Shown one piece after another: positions 27,974 to 41,331 of a stretch of DNA of 64,000 nucleotides. The stretch spans positions 5,702,001-5,766,000 of the forward strand of contig NZ_CP108454.1 in the NCBI RefSeq assembly GCF_036240795.1, read 5' to 3'. The notes beneath the pieces were generated by a model that was not told the origin of the DNA, made no database searches, and saw nothing but the letters and a program-made list of their open reading frames with translations. The position numbers were made by a program, and so were the translations under genes. Positions within the stretch are counted from its first letter, which is position 1. Each line of letters opens with the position of its first letter. The stretch comes from Streptomyces sp. NBC_01268. Its GTDB lineage: Bacteria; Actinomycetota; Actinomycetes; Streptomycetales; Streptomycetaceae.

Positions 27974-29569
27974 ATGGCGGAGCTCACGATCCGGCCGGAG
28001 GAGATCCGGGACGCGCTGGAGACCTTCGTCCAGTCGTACCAGCCGGACGCGGCCTCGCGCGAGGAGGTCGGCACGGTCAGCCTGGCCGGCGACGGCATCG
28101 CGAAGGTCGAGGGTCTTCCCTCGGCCATGGCGAACGAGCTGCTGAAGTTCGAGGACGGGACCCTCGGTCTCGCGCTGAACCTCGAAGAGCGCGAGATCGG
28201 CGCGATCGTCCTCGGCGAGTTCAGCGGCATCGAGGAGGGGCAGTCGGTGCAGCGCACCGGCGAGGTCCTCTCCGTCGGTGTCGGTGAGGGATACCTGGGT
28301 CGCGTCGTCGACCCGCTCGGCAACCCGATCGACGGTCTCGGCGAGATCGCGACCGAGGGCCGCCGCGCCCTCGAGCTGCAGGCCCCGGGCGTTATGGCCC
28401 GTAAGTCGGTCCACGAGCCGATGGAGACCGGCTACAAGGCCGTCGACGCCATGACGCCGGTCGGCCGTGGTCAGCGTCAGCTGATCATCGGTGACCGTCA
28501 GACCGGCAAGACCGCGCTGTGCATCGACACGATCATCAACCAGCGTGACAACTGGCGCTCGGGCGACGTGAACAAGCAGGTGCGCTGCATCTACGTCGCC
28601 GTCGGCCAGAAGGGCTCCACCATCGCGTCCGTCCGCGGCGCGCTGGAGGAGGCCGGTGCCCTCGAGTACACGACCATCGTCGCCGCCCCGGCGTCCGACC
28701 CGGCCGGCTTCAAGTACCTGGCGCCGTACACCGGTTCCGCCATCGGTCAGCACTGGATGTACCAGGGCAAGCACGTCCTGATCGTCTTCGACGACCTGTC
28801 GAAGCAGGCCGACGCCTACCGCGCCGTGTCGCTGCTGCTGCGCCGCCCGCCGGGCCGCGAGGCCTACCCGGGTGACGTCTTCTACCTGCACTCGCGTCTG
28901 CTCGAGCGCTGCGCGAAGCTGTCGGACGAGCTCGGCGCGGGTTCGATGACCGGTCTGCCGATCGTCGAGACGAAGGCGAACGACGTCTCGGCGTTCATCC
29001 CGACCAACGTCATCTCCATCACCGACGGCCAGTGCTTCCTGGAGTCCGACCTGTTCAACGCCGGCCAGCGTCCGGCCCTGAACGTCGGTATCTCGGTCTC
29101 CCGAGTCGGTGGCTCCGCCCAGCACCCGGCCATGAAGCAGATCGCCGGCCGCCTCCGCGTGGACCTGGCCCAGTTCCGTGAGCTGGAGGCCTTCGCGGCC
29201 TTCGGTTCGGACCTGGACGCCGCCTCGAAGGCGCAGCTGGAGCGTGGTCAGCGCATGGTCGAGCTGCTCAAGCAGGCTCAGTACCAGCCGATGCCCACGG
29301 AGAACCAGGTCGTCTCGGTCTGGGCCGGCACCACCGGCAAGATGGACGACGTCCCGGTCGCCGACATCCGTCGCTTCGAGGCCGAGCTCCTGGCGTACAT
29401 GCGTCAGAGCCACTCCGGTCTCATGACCTCCATCCGCGAGGGCAAGAAGATGTCGAACGACACCCTGACGGCCGTCGCCGACGCCATCGCGGAGTTCAAG
29501 AAGCAGTTCGAGACGTCTGACGGCAAGCTGCTCGGCGAGGACGCTGCCGCCGTCAACGTCTCGAAGTGA
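27974..29569 (+). CDS. atpA: ATP synthase subunit alpha
   Basis: The 531-residue non-catalytic F1 subunit starts at the ATG at 27974, after AAGGAGAGCAGGG; the frame extending to 27872 has no ribosome site of its own. The N-terminal beta-barrel ([21 protein letters not shown]) is followed by the nucleotide fold with Walker A GDRQTGKT at residues 173-180 and the ATPase alpha signature [17 protein letters not shown]. The 135 bases after atpH contain a GGGGGTCGGCCCCCAGACCCC palindrome-rich leader. Confidence 0.97.
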   Translation: MAELTIRPEEIRDALETFVQSYQPDAASREEVGTVSLAGDGIAKVEGLPSAMANELLKFEDGTLGLALNLEEREIGAIVLGEFSGIEEGQSVQRTGEVLSVGVGEGYLGRVVDPLGNPIDGLGEIATEGRRALELQAPGVMARKSVHEPMETGYKAVDAMTPVGRGQRQLIIGDRQTGKTALCIDTIINQRDNWRSGDVNKQVRCIYVAVGQKGSTIASVRGALEEAGALEYTTIVAAPASDPAGFKYLAPYTGSAIGQHWMYQGKHVLIVFDDLSKQADAYRAVSLLLRRPPGREAYPGDVFYLHSRLLERCAKLSDELGAGSMTGLPIVETKANDVSAFIPTNVISITDGQCFLESDLFNAGQRPALNVGISVSRVGGSAQHPAMKQIAGRLRVDLAQFRELEAFAAFGSDLDAASKAQLERGQRMVELLKQAQYQPMPTENQVVSVWAGTTGKMDDVPVADIRRFEAELLAYMRQSHSGLMTSIREGKKMSNDTLTAVADAIAEFKKQFETSDGKLLGEDAAAVNVSK

Positions 29570-29589
29570 CGACGGAAGGGACCTGACTC

Positions 29590-31949
<2,360 letters not shown>

Positions 31950-31964
31950 GCCCCGTGCTCGCCT

Positions 31965-31995
31965 GAGGGGGGCGGGAGACGTTCCCGCCCCCCTC
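31965..31995 (+). terminator. GC-rich hairpin between atpD and atpC
   Basis: A perfect 13-base-pair stem (31965-31977 with 31983-31995) closes the 5-base loop GACGT and is followed by TTCACGCCCTTTAG. It starts 16 bases after the atpD stop. It looks like a terminator or an RNA-stabilising element that would lower expression of atpC relative to the upstream subunits. Confidence 0.75.
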
Positions 31996-32062
31996 TTCAC
32001 GCCCTTTAGAATTGATCCCAACACCCGGCAGCACCGCCGGGTGGTGACCCGAGGAGCCACCC

Positions 32063-32437
32063 TTGGCTGCTGAGCTGCACGTCGAGCTGGTCGCCGCGGA
32101 CCGGAGTGTCTGGTCTGGCGAGGCCACCCTGGTCATCGCGCGTACGACCTCCGGCGACATCGGCGTCATGCCCGGTCACCAGCCGCTGCTGGGTGTGCTG
32201 GAGTCGGGCCCCGTGACCATCCGTACGAGCGAGGGCGGCACTGTCGTCGCCGCCGTCCACGGCGGTTTCCTGTCGTTCGCCGATGACAAGCTGTCTCTGC
32301 TCGCGGAGATCGCCGAGCTGGCGGACGAGATCGACGCCCAGCGCGCCGAGCGCGCACTGGAGCGCGCGAAGACGGATTCGGACGCCGCCGCCGAGCGGCG
32401 CGCCGAGGTCCGGCTGCGCGCGGTATCGGTCCGCTAG
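32063..32437 (+). CDS. atpC: ATP synthase subunit epsilon
   Basis: The 124-residue F1 subunit regulates catalysis. The N-terminal beta sandwich (LHVELVAADRSVWSGEATLVIARTTSGDIGVMPGHQPLLGVL) is followed by a two-helix C-terminal arm (AEIADEIDAQRAERALERAKTDSDAAAERR). The start codon is TTG, after GAGGAG. It is the last gene of the operon, set apart from atpD by 113 bases and a hairpin. Confidence 0.96.
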   Translation: MAAELHVELVAADRSVWSGEATLVIARTTSGDIGVMPGHQPLLGVLESGPVTIRTSEGGTVVAAVHGGFLSFADDKLSLLAEIAELADEIDAQRAERALERAKTDSDAAAERRAEVRLRAVSVR

Positions 32438-32459
32438 CGGACCGCGCGAGAGCCCAAGC

Positions 32460-32509
32460 CCTCAGCCGCGGTACGGTCCGGAATTTTCCGGACCGTACCG
32501 CGGCTGAGG
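32460..32509. terminator. Long perfect inverted repeat ending the atp operon
   Basis: A perfect 23-24-base-pair stem (32460-32483 with 32486-32509) leaves at most a four-base ATTT loop. It lies 23 bases after the atpC stop. The stem is longer than any other terminator in the window. Confidence 0.85.
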
Positions 32510-32576
32510 CGATGCAGATGCAGGTTGTATTCGGTACGGCCGGGTCCACCGGTTACGGGACGCAGCGAGGAGGTCG

Positions 32577-33029
32577 GTGAAGATGTTCCTCGCTCTGCTC
32601 GTGTGCGGCCTGGTCGTCGCACTGGTGGTGGTCGGACTCTTCGTCTTCGGCTTGCGCCGCAGGCTGATCCAGCGCGCCGGCGGCACCTTCGACTGCTCCC
32701 TGCGGTGGAACGTCGCCGACGAGCCGGACCCCTCCGGCAAGGGCTGGGTGTACGGCGTCGCCCGCTACAGCGGTGACGAGATCGCCTGGTTCCGTGTCTT
32801 CTCGTACGCCCCCCGCCCGCGCAGGGTCCTGGAGCGCTCGGCCATCGAGGTCCTGGAGCGCCGGATGCCCGAGGGCGAGGAGGAGCTCGCGCTGCTCTCC
32901 GACTCGGTGATCCAGGGCTGTCTGCACCGCGGCACCCGCCTGGAACTGGCCATGAGCGAGGACGCGCTCACCGGTTTCCTGGCCTGGCTGGAGGCGGCGC
33001 CTCCGGGCCAGCGGGTCAATGTCGCTTGA
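32577..33029 (+). CDS. DUF2550 membrane-anchored protein
   Basis: The 150-residue protein has one N-terminal membrane helix (FLALLVCGLVVALVVVGLFVFGLRRR, about residues 4-28) and a soluble domain with WVYGVARYSGDEIAWFRVFSYAPRPRRVLER, as in actinobacterial DUF2550 proteins, which regularly follow atpC. A GTG at 32577 and an ATG at 32583 are both possible; GAGGAGG precedes them. Function unknown; the domain may be PH-like. Its last 11 bases overlap the next gene. Confidence 0.88.
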   Translation: MKMFLALLVCGLVVALVVVGLFVFGLRRRLIQRAGGTFDCSLRWNVADEPDPSGKGWVYGVARYSGDEIAWFRVFSYAPRPRRVLERSAIEVLERRMPEGEEELALLSDSVIQGCLHRGTRLELAMSEDALTGFLAWLEAAPPGQRVNVA

Positions 33030-33749
33030 TCCCTGTTCTTCCGTTCGGCCCGGCGAGTGCCATGTGTGGATCGCCCGGGCCGTTTCCGTGTCCGCTTCCG
33101 GGCACCTGTGCGCCCTGCTCGACCAGCGTGAGCGGCGGGTGTACGAGTCGCTGACCGGGGAGCCGGTCCGCGCGCAGTACCTGACCGCGCACGCCCTGCT
33201 GCGTTCGGTGCTCGGCGCCGCCCTGGACCGGGATCCTGCGGGTCTGGCCTTCGGGGCCGGGCCGCACGGCAAGCCCTACCTGACGGACGCCCCGGTCGAG
33301 TTCTCGATCTCCCACTCGGGCGAGCTGGTCGCGGTCGCGCTCTGCGCCGACACGCCCGTCGGGGTCGACGTCGAGCGGATCACCGCGCTGGCCGAACCGC
33401 CCCTGCCGGTGCTCTCGGAGCGGGAGCGCGCCGCGTTCGACCGCGTGCCGGGGCCGGAGCGGGCGGTGGCCTTCACCTCGTACTGGGTGCGCAAGGAGGC
33501 GGTGCTGAAGGCGACGGGGGAGGGGCTGCGGGTGGATCCCGCGCGGCTCACGGTCTCCGCGCCGGACCGGCCGGCCGAGCTGCTGGCCTGGCGGGGCCGG
33601 GACGGCGGACAGCCGCACCCGGAGGTGCGGCTGTACGACCTGGACGCGGGGGAGGGCTACCGGGGCGCCGTCGCCCTGCTGGGCGGGGCGCACCGGATCG
33701 TCCGGCACGACGGGGGCGGCGTGCTGCACCGCCCCCGCCGGATCGTGGG

Positions 33750-33753
<4 letters not shown>
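33019..33753 (+). CDS. Sfp-type 4'-phosphopantetheinyl transferase
   Basis: The 244-residue enzyme transfers phosphopantetheine from CoA to carrier proteins of fatty acid, polyketide or peptide synthases. The three family motifs are intact: FSISHS; GVDVER at residues 115-120 with Mg-binding Asp117 and Glu119; and the WVRKEAVLKATGEGL block with Lys159-Glu160. It is the long (Sfp) rather than the AcpS type. The start overlaps the DUF2550 gene by 11 bases, so it is probably co-transcribed with it. No carrier-protein gene lies in the window, so it probably acts in trans. Confidence 0.9.
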
Positions 33754-35597
<1,844 letters not shown>

Positions 35598-35661
35598 CGG
35601 TGCTCCTCAAGTTGCGGACGACAAGGGTGGGGGTGGTCCGAAAAGGTGCGCGCGCCCGCCG

Positions 35662-35703
35662 AGCGTAGAAAGGTCTGGACCAGCCGTCAAGAGGTCCAGA
35701 CCA
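35662..35703 (-). promoter_or_regulatory. chiC promoter with two DasR-type (dre) elements
   Basis: On the minus strand TTGACG (35685-35690) and TACGCT (35662-35667) form -35 and -10 boxes with an exact 17-base spacer. Two 12-base direct repeats flank the -35: TGGTCTGGACCT (35692-35703) just upstream, and TGGTCCAGACCT (35671-35682) inside the spacer. The latter equals the known Streptomyces chitinase-promoter repeat, recognised by the GlcNAc-responsive repressor DasR. The layout implies repression by blocking RNA polymerase and induction by chitin breakdown products. Confidence 0.88.
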
Positions 35704-35773
35704 ACGTTGGAACGGTCTCTCTCAGATTTCTCTCAGATATCCGCCGGGTATGTGCCAGGGCTCCAGGGGCTCC

Positions 35774-36421
35774 TCACTGGATCCCCAACTCCTGTGCGAG
35801 CACGGCCGCTTGGACCCGACTGCGCAGTTCCAGCTTCCCCAGCACCTTGCTGACGTGCGTCTTCACCGTGGCCTCCGCCATGTCGAGGCGGACCGCGATC
35901 TCCGCGTTCGACAGACCCGAGCCCAGCGCCCCGAGCACCTCGCGCTCACGGGGCGTCAGCCGGTCCACGATCCCCGGATCGACGGTCGGCGCGGGACGGC
36001 GCGGGGTCGCGAACTCGGCGATCAGCCGGCGGGTCACCGCGGGCGCGATCAGTCCCTCGCCGCCCGCCACCGTCCGTACCGCCCCGATCAGGTCCTTGGC
36101 GTCCGTGTTCTTCAGCAGGAAGCCCGAGGCCCCGGCCCGCAGCGCCCCGAAGACGTACTCGTCCAGGTCGAAGGTGGTCAGCACCAGCACGTCCGCCAGG
36201 CCCTCCGCCACCACCAGCCGGGTCGCCGTCACCCCGTCCATCCGGGGCATCTGCACGTCCATCAGGACCAGGTCCGGGCGCAGTTCACGGGCCAGTTCCA
36301 CCGCCCGCTCGCCGTCCGCGGCCTCGCCGACCACCTCGATGTCCGGGGCGCTGCCCAGGATCAGCACGAGCCCCGCGCGCACCGCGCTCTGGTCCTCCGC
36401 GACCACGATCCGGATCGTCAT
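35774..36421 (-). CDS. chiR: NarL/LuxR-family response regulator (likely ChiR)
   Basis: The 215-residue protein has an N-terminal receiver with acidic residues Glu9-Asp10, phospho-acceptor Asp55 (LVLMDVQMP) and Lys in FLLKNTD. The C-terminal LuxR-type helix-turn-helix reads LTPREREVLGALGSGLSNAEIAVRLDMAEATVKTHVSKVLGKL (about residues 150-195). It overlaps the kinase gene upstream by ATGA. Its place directly before chiC suggests it is the ChiR regulator described for S. coelicolor chiC; the name rests on synteny. Confidence 0.92.
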   Translation of the reverse strand: MTIRIVVAEDQSAVRAGLVLILGSAPDIEVVGEAADGERAVELARELRPDLVLMDVQMPRMDGVTATRLVVAEGLADVLVLTTFDLDEYVFGALRAGASGFLLKNTDAKDLIGAVRTVAGGEGLIAPAVTRRLIAEFATPRRPAPTVDPGIVDRLTPREREVLGALGSGLSNAEIAVRLDMAEATVKTHVSKVLGKLELRSRVQAAVLAQELGIQ

Positions 36422-37629
36422 GCCTCCGGTGTCCTCTCCTCGGCGGGCAGCTCGGCCCGCACCCGCCAGATCCTCGTCCCGTGCCCGTCCGGCACGGGTC
36501 CCGCCTCGAACTGCCCGCCGAGCAGCGCCACCCGCTCCCGCATCCCCACCAGACCGGCCCCCGACCCGGGGGCGCGGGGTCCGGGGCGCTCCCCGAACGG
36601 ACTGGTCACCCGCACCGTGAGGGCCCGCTCGTCACGCGCCAGGGTCACGGTGACCGGTCCGGCCGCCGCGTGCTTGAGGGCGTTGGTCAGCGACTCCTGC
36701 ACGATCCGGTACGCGGCCAGCTCGACCGGCGCCGGGAGCTGTTCCCCGGTCTCCTCGCGGGTGTCGTCGAGCCGGAACGCCAACCCGCTGCTCGCGCCGT
36801 TCGTGCGGGCCTGCGCCACCAGGGCGTCCAGGCCGGAGAGCCGGGGCACGGCCGCCGGTGCGGTGTCGTCGGAGCTGTCCCGGAGCAGGCCGATCAGCCG
36901 CCGCATCTCGGCGAGCCCGGCCACACTGTTCTCCCGGATCACGCCCAGCGCCTGCCGGGTGGTGGCCTCGTCGTCCAGGGAGAGCGCGGCCGTGGAGTGG
37001 ATCGCGATGGCCGACAGGTGGTTGGCGACCATGTCGTGCAGCTCCCGGGCCATCCGGGCGCGTTCGGCGACCACCGCCTGGGCCCGGTCCATCTCGGCCA
37101 GCAGCGCGGTCTGTTCCGCGCGCAGCCGCGCCGACTCGGCGGCCTCCCGGTGGTTGCGCACGACGGCGCCGGTGACCGCGGGCAGGAACGACACCATGCC
37201 GCTGACCACGCCGACCAGCAGGGCGATCGCGTTCTGCCACCACACCAGCAGGCCGATCGTCAGGCCGACCGTGATCAGACCCGTCGAGTACGGGATCCGC
37301 TTGGCCGAGGCGGGCGTCCCGTACACCACGGCGGCGTAGACGACGTCCGTGAACATGAGGACGGTGGCGAGATTGCCGTTGGTGAGCTGGTCGGCGACGA
37401 TCGCGAGGGTGCCGACGGTCAGGGCCGTCCGGGGCGCGGTCCGGCGCACGGCCTCCATCGAGGCCATCACCACGAGCGGGACCAGCGCCGCCCAGGGCTG
37501 CGGGAAGACGTTGTCGACCTTGGTGTACAGCCCGAACGACCACAGCAGCAGGCCGCAGGCGAGGCCGGCGGCGGCGATGAACAGGTCGTCACGGTGAGGT
37601 CGGGGCAGGCGCACCCCTCCATCCAACAC
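36418..37629 (-). CDS. chiS: NarL-type sensor histidine kinase (likely ChiS)
   Basis: The 403-residue kinase has five or so N-terminal membrane helices (about residues 14-155) and a HisKA_3 dimerisation domain with the phospho-acceptor His198 in RMARELHDMVANHLSAI. The ATP-binding domain contains ELAAYRIVQESLTNALKHA (N box) and GSGAGLVGMRERVALLGG (G box). I start at the GTG at 37629, after GGGAGC; a further 49 codons are open upstream but show no ribosome site. It is coupled by ATGA to the regulator gene. The signal it senses is unknown; a link to chitin-derived sugars is inferred from the neighbouring chitinase. Confidence 0.9.
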   Translation of the reverse strand: MLDGGVRLPRPHRDDLFIAAAGLACGLLLWSFGLYTKVDNVFPQPWAALVPLVVMASMEAVRRTAPRTALTVGTLAIVADQLTNGNLATVLMFTDVVYAAVVYGTPASAKRIPYSTGLITVGLTIGLLVWWQNAIALLVGVVSGMVSFLPAVTGAVVRNHREAAESARLRAEQTALLAEMDRAQAVVAERARMARELHDMVANHLSAIAIHSTAALSLDDEATTRQALGVIRENSVAGLAEMRRLIGLLRDSSDDTAPAAVPRLSGLDALVAQARTNGASSGLAFRLDDTREETGEQLPAPVELAAYRIVQESLTNALKHAAAGPVTVTLARDERALTVRVTSPFGERPGPRAPGSGAGLVGMRERVALLGGQFEAGPVPDGHGTRIWRVRAELPAEERTPEA

Positions 37630-37765
37630 GCTGCTCCCGCGCCGGACGTCCTCGTACGGGCCGAGCCGTCCCTCCGTCGAAGGATGTAGACGCGGTTCCT
37701 CACCGCCGACGACGCGACCGCGCCGACCGGCCGCGAGGCTGGTGGGGTACCGGAAGGGGAGTCCC

Positions 37766-38563
37766 GTGATCGTCACTCTGATCGTGATCTGCGAGGTCGG
37801 CTTCTGGGTCCTGCTCGCCGCCGGACTCGCCGCCCGCTACCTGTGGCGCAAGCCGCGCCTCGGCCTGGCCCTGCTGCTGTGCGAGCCGCTCCTGGAGGTC
37901 GTGCTGCTCGTGGTCACCGCGATCGACCTCAAGAACGGCGCCGACCCGAGCGCGAAGCACGGGCTGGCGGCGCTCTACATCGGCTACACCGTCGGCCACG
38001 GCCACCGCACCGTGCGGTGGCTCGACGGGCACGCCGCCCACCGCCTCGGCGGCGGCCCGCCGCCCGTGGGAGCGCCGAAGTACGGGATGGCCCGGGCCCG
38101 CCACGAGGGCCGGGTGTGGCTCGGCTCGCTGGTGGCAGCGTCCGTCGCGACCGGCCTGCTGCTCCTGGCCGCCTGGTACGTCGGCGACTCCGGCGACACC
38201 GAGTCGCTCAGGGGCTGGATCACCGTCGCCTGGCGGGCGGCCGGCATCCACGGCCTGATCGCCCTCTCGTACATGCTCTTCCCGAAGAAGGCGCCCAAGA
38301 GCGCGCCCAAGAGCGCGCCCAAGAGCGCGCCCAAGAGCGCGCCCAAGAGCGCGCCCAAGAGCGCGCCCAAGAGCGCGCCCGAGAACGCGCCCGAGGGCCC
38401 GCCGGAGGACGCACGCAAGGATGCGCCCGTGGACACGCCGAAGGGCGCGTCCCAGGGGCGGCCGTCCGGACCGGACCCGTCAGCGGTCTCCGCCCGGGAC
38501 CCACAGGACGTCCCCGACCTCCTTGTTCGCCGTCCGGGCCAGGATGAAGAGCAGGTCCGATAG
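37766..38563 (+). CDS. Membrane protein with (Ala-Pro-Lys-Ser) repeat tail, unknown function
   Basis: I do not recognise this 265-residue protein. The GTG at 37766 follows AAGGGGA. Four hydrophobic segments lie at about residues 2-24, 31-51, 111-133 and 149-165. The rest is a hydrophilic tail beginning with PKKAPKSAPKS: seven exact APKS units encoded by a 12-base tandem repeat, then degenerate APEN/APEG units and a Pro/Asp/Lys-rich stretch. Such Lys/Ala/Pro tails bind DNA or acidic polymers in other proteins (inference). Its last 84 bases overlap the end of the adenosyltransferase gene on the other strand, so the true C-terminus may be shorter or the repeat may have shifted the frame. Confidence 0.7.
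   Translation: MIVTLIVICEVGFWVLLAAGLAARYLWRKPRLGLALLLCEPLLEVVLLVVTAIDLKNGADPSAKHGLAALYIGYTVGHGHRTVRWLDGHAAHRLGGGPPPVGAPKYGMARARHEGRVWLGSLVAASVATGLLLLAAWYVGDSGDTESLRGWITVAWRAAGIHGLIALSYMLFPKKAPKSAPKSAPKSAPKSAPKSAPKSAPKSAPENAPEGPPEDARKDAPVDTPKGASQGRPSGPDPSAVSARDPQDVPDLLVRRPGQDEEQVR
38291..38398 (+). repeat. 12-base tandem repeat inside the membrane-protein gene
   Basis: GCGCCCAAGAGC is repeated seven times without error (38291-38374), followed by two degenerate units to 38398. The unit is in frame and encodes Ala-Pro-Lys-Ser. The 12-base period keeps the frame when the copy number changes, so the protein length is probably variable between strains. Confidence 0.95.
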
Positions 38564-39052
38564 GCGGTTGAGGTAGGTGGCGGTCAGCGGGTTCATCGTC
38601 TCGCCGTGGACCTCGATCGCGGCCCACGTCGAGCGCTCCGCCCGCCGGACCACCGTGCACGCCTGGTGCAGCAGCGCGGCGCCGGGCGTGCCGCCGGGCA
38701 GGATGAAGGAGCGCAGCTTGTCCAGCCGCTCCAGGAACAGGTCGCAGTCGGCCTCCAGCTTGTCGACGTACGTCTGCTCGACGCGCAGCGGCGGGTACTG
38801 CGGGTCGGGGACCACCGGGGTCGACAGGTCCGCGCCCACGTCGAACAGGTCGTTCTGCACGCGGACGAGGACCTTCACGACGTCCTCGTCGAGCTGTCCG
38901 AGCGCGACGGCCGTGCCGATGACGGCGTTGGCCTCGTTGGCGTCGGCGTAGGCGGAGATCCGCAGATCGGTCTTGGCGGTCCGGCTCATGTCGCCGAGGG
39001 CGGTGGTGCCCTTGTCGCCGGTGCGGGTGTAGATGCGCGTCAGATTGACCAT
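38480..39052 (-). CDS. PduO-type cob(I)alamin adenosyltransferase
   Basis: The 190-residue enzyme makes adenosylcobalamin from cob(I)alamin and ATP. The family signature at the N-terminus is TRIYTRTGDKGTTALGDMSRTAKTDLRISAYADANEANAVIG, and the C-terminal part has RRAERSTWAAIE...MNPLTATYLNRLSDLLFILAR. Adenosylcobalamin is the cofactor of methylmalonyl-CoA mutase, whose partner genes mce and meaB lie at 61-64 kb. It starts 13 bases after the ABC permease stop and may be read from the same transcript. Its 3' end overlaps the opposite-strand membrane-protein gene by 84 bases. Confidence 0.94.
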   Translation of the reverse strand: MVNLTRIYTRTGDKGTTALGDMSRTAKTDLRISAYADANEANAVIGTAVALGQLDEDVVKVLVRVQNDLFDVGADLSTPVVPDPQYPPLRVEQTYVDKLEADCDLFLERLDKLRSFILPGGTPGAALLHQACTVVRRAERSTWAAIEVHGETMNPLTATYLNRLSDLLFILARTANKEVGDVLWVPGGDR

Positions 39053-39065
39053 GGGGCCAGCCTAG

Positions 39066-39815
39066 TTAGGCGTGGGCCCTGCGGAAGGTGCGTGTGCCCA
39101 CCGTCACGGCCAGCGCCGCGAGGCCGACGGCGACCAGCACCCCGTACAGCATCGCCGTGGTCGCGTACCGCCCGACGTAGGCGTCCCGGACCGCGTCCAC
39201 CAGGTAGCGGAACGGCATCAGCCGCGAGAGCAGGTCGAGCCAGCCGGGGGCGAGGGTCATCGGCAGCATCAGCCCGGACAGCAGCATCGACGGGACGGTG
39301 AGGGTGTTGACGGCGGGGCCGAACTCCTGCGGACTGCGCAGCTTCAGCGCCAGCGCGTACGAGAGGGAGGCCAGCGCGAAGGTCAGCAGCGCCACGAAGC
39401 CGAAGCCGATCAGGATGCCGGCGAGCGGTGCCCGGAGCCCCATGAGCAGGGCGACGAGCACCAGGAGCACGGCCTGGAAGACGAAGAGCGCGGCGTCCCG
39501 CAGGACCCGGCCGAGCAGCAGCGCGAGCCGGCTCACGGGGGTGACGCGCAGCCGTTCGAGGACGCCCCAGTTCTTCTCCATGATGACCGCGAAGCCGGCG
39601 AAGGAGGCCCCGAAGAGGCCGAGCTGGAGCAGCAGTCCGGGGACCAGGACCTGCCAGGAGTCGCCGGTGCGGCCGAGCGGCAGGCCGGTGAGCAGCGGGC
39701 CGAAGAGGAGCAGGTAGAGCAGCGGCATCAGCACGCCGAAGAAGATCTGGAACGGCGAGCGCAGGGTCTGCCGGGCGTAGCGGCCGAAGAGCACCGCGGT
39801 GTCGTGGAGAAGCAT
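39066..39815 (-). CDS. ABC-2 type exporter permease
   Basis: The 249-residue membrane protein has six hydrophobic segments and the ABC2 family pattern (NWGVLERLRVTPVSRLALLLGRVLRDAA, then LLSGLMLPMTLAPGWLDLLSRLMPFRYLVDAVR). The start is the ATG at 39815, after CAGGAG; the longer frame reads through the ATPase gene in another frame. Together with the ATPase upstream it forms a drug- or lipid-exporter of the DrrAB kind, probably controlled by the divergent TetR regulator. Confidence 0.92.
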   Translation of the reverse strand: MLLHDTAVLFGRYARQTLRSPFQIFFGVLMPLLYLLLFGPLLTGLPLGRTGDSWQVLVPGLLLQLGLFGASFAGFAVIMEKNWGVLERLRVTPVSRLALLLGRVLRDAALFVFQAVLLVLVALLMGLRAPLAGILIGFGFVALLTFALASLSYALALKLRSPQEFGPAVNTLTVPSMLLSGLMLPMTLAPGWLDLLSRLMPFRYLVDAVRDAYVGRYATTAMLYGVLVAVGLAALAVTVGTRTFRRAHA

Positions 39816-39847
39816 GGGGAACTCCTGGGGCTGGCGTCGGCGCGCGG

Positions 39848-40621
<774 letters not shown>

Positions 40622-40646
40622 GGTGACCACAAAAACAGAGTCGCTT

Positions 40647-40671
40647 AAATTTTGCAACGTCTCCAAAATTT
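40647..40671. promoter_or_regulatory. Palindromic operator between ABC exporter and TetR gene
   Basis: AAATTTTG (40647-40654) and CAAAATTT (40664-40671) form a perfect 8-base inverted repeat around a 9-base centre, within a distinctly AT-rich 35 bases in otherwise GC-rich DNA. It lies midway between the two divergent starts, the expected place for TetR-family autoregulation and control of the exporter. Confidence 0.75.
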
Positions 40672-40692
40672 CAGGGCGCCTAGGATGGGCGC

Positions 40693-41331
40693 ATGGCTGA
40701 GGGGCTCAGGGAGCGCAAGAAGCGTCAGACGAAACAGCGGATCTCGGACATCGCGACCGGGCTCTTCCTGGAGCGCGGCTTCACGGCCGTCACGGTCGCG
40801 GAGATCGCGGAGGCGGCGGACGTCTCCGTCAACACCGTCTACAACTACTTCCCGGCCAAGGAGGACCTCTTCCTCGACCGGATGGAGGGCATCACCCACC
40901 GGCTCGCGCGGATGATCCGCGGCCGGGACGAGGGGGAGTCCGCGGCCCGCGCCGTGCTGCGGGAGATCCGCGGGCACGTCACCGCCGTCTCGCCCGCGTA
41001 CGGACTGATGGACGGCTACGACGCCTTCATGCGGGTGATCGACGAGGCGCCCACCCTCAAGGCCCGCCTCTTCCACCTCCAGCAGGAGGTCCGCGAGGCC
41101 ACCGTCGCCGCCCTCCGGGAGGACGTCGGCGCCCCGGCGGACGACCCGATGCCGCTGCTCGTCGGCAGTCAGATCGCCTGGATCCAGGACACCGTCATCG
41201 CCTTCATCAGCGCCGAGATGACCGCAGGCCGCAAGGCGGGCGAGGTCTCCCGCGAGGCCCTCGACCTGCTCGACGAGATCGAGGACCTGCTCGGCGGGCG
41301 CGTGCTCGACTACGCGGTGCGCACCGGCTGA
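40693..41331 (+). CDS. TetR-family transcriptional regulator
   Basis: The 212-residue regulator has an N-terminal helix-turn-helix (RISDIATGLFLERGFTAVTVAEIAEAADVSVNTVYNYFPAKEDLFLD, about residues 16-62) and a helical ligand-binding C-terminal domain. The divergent ABC exporter and the inverted repeat between them make a repressor that responds to an exported compound likely. No clear Shine-Dalgarno precedes the ATG; CTAGGATGGGCGC contains a possible TAGGAT -10 box for a leaderless mRNA. Its last 22 bases overlap the cysteine desulfurase gene on the other strand. Confidence 0.93.
   Translation: MAEGLRERKKRQTKQRISDIATGLFLERGFTAVTVAEIAEAADVSVNTVYNYFPAKEDLFLDRMEGITHRLARMIRGRDEGESAARAVLREIRGHVTAVSPAYGLMDGYDAFMRVIDEAPTLKARLFHLQQEVREATVAALREDVGAPADDPMPLLVGSQIAWIQDTVIAFISAEMTAGRKAGEVSREALDLLDEIEDLLGGRVLDYAVRTG

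Noticed and set aside
37630..37776. Longer start for the sensor kinase gene
   Set aside because: The extra 49 codons overlap the promoter region of the divergent membrane-protein gene and have no ribosome site; the GTG at 37629 follows GGGAGC.
38480..38563. Sequencing error creating the membrane-protein/adenosyltransferase overlap
   Set aside because: It cannot be shown from one sequence; the overlap is reported as it stands, and both frames are intact.
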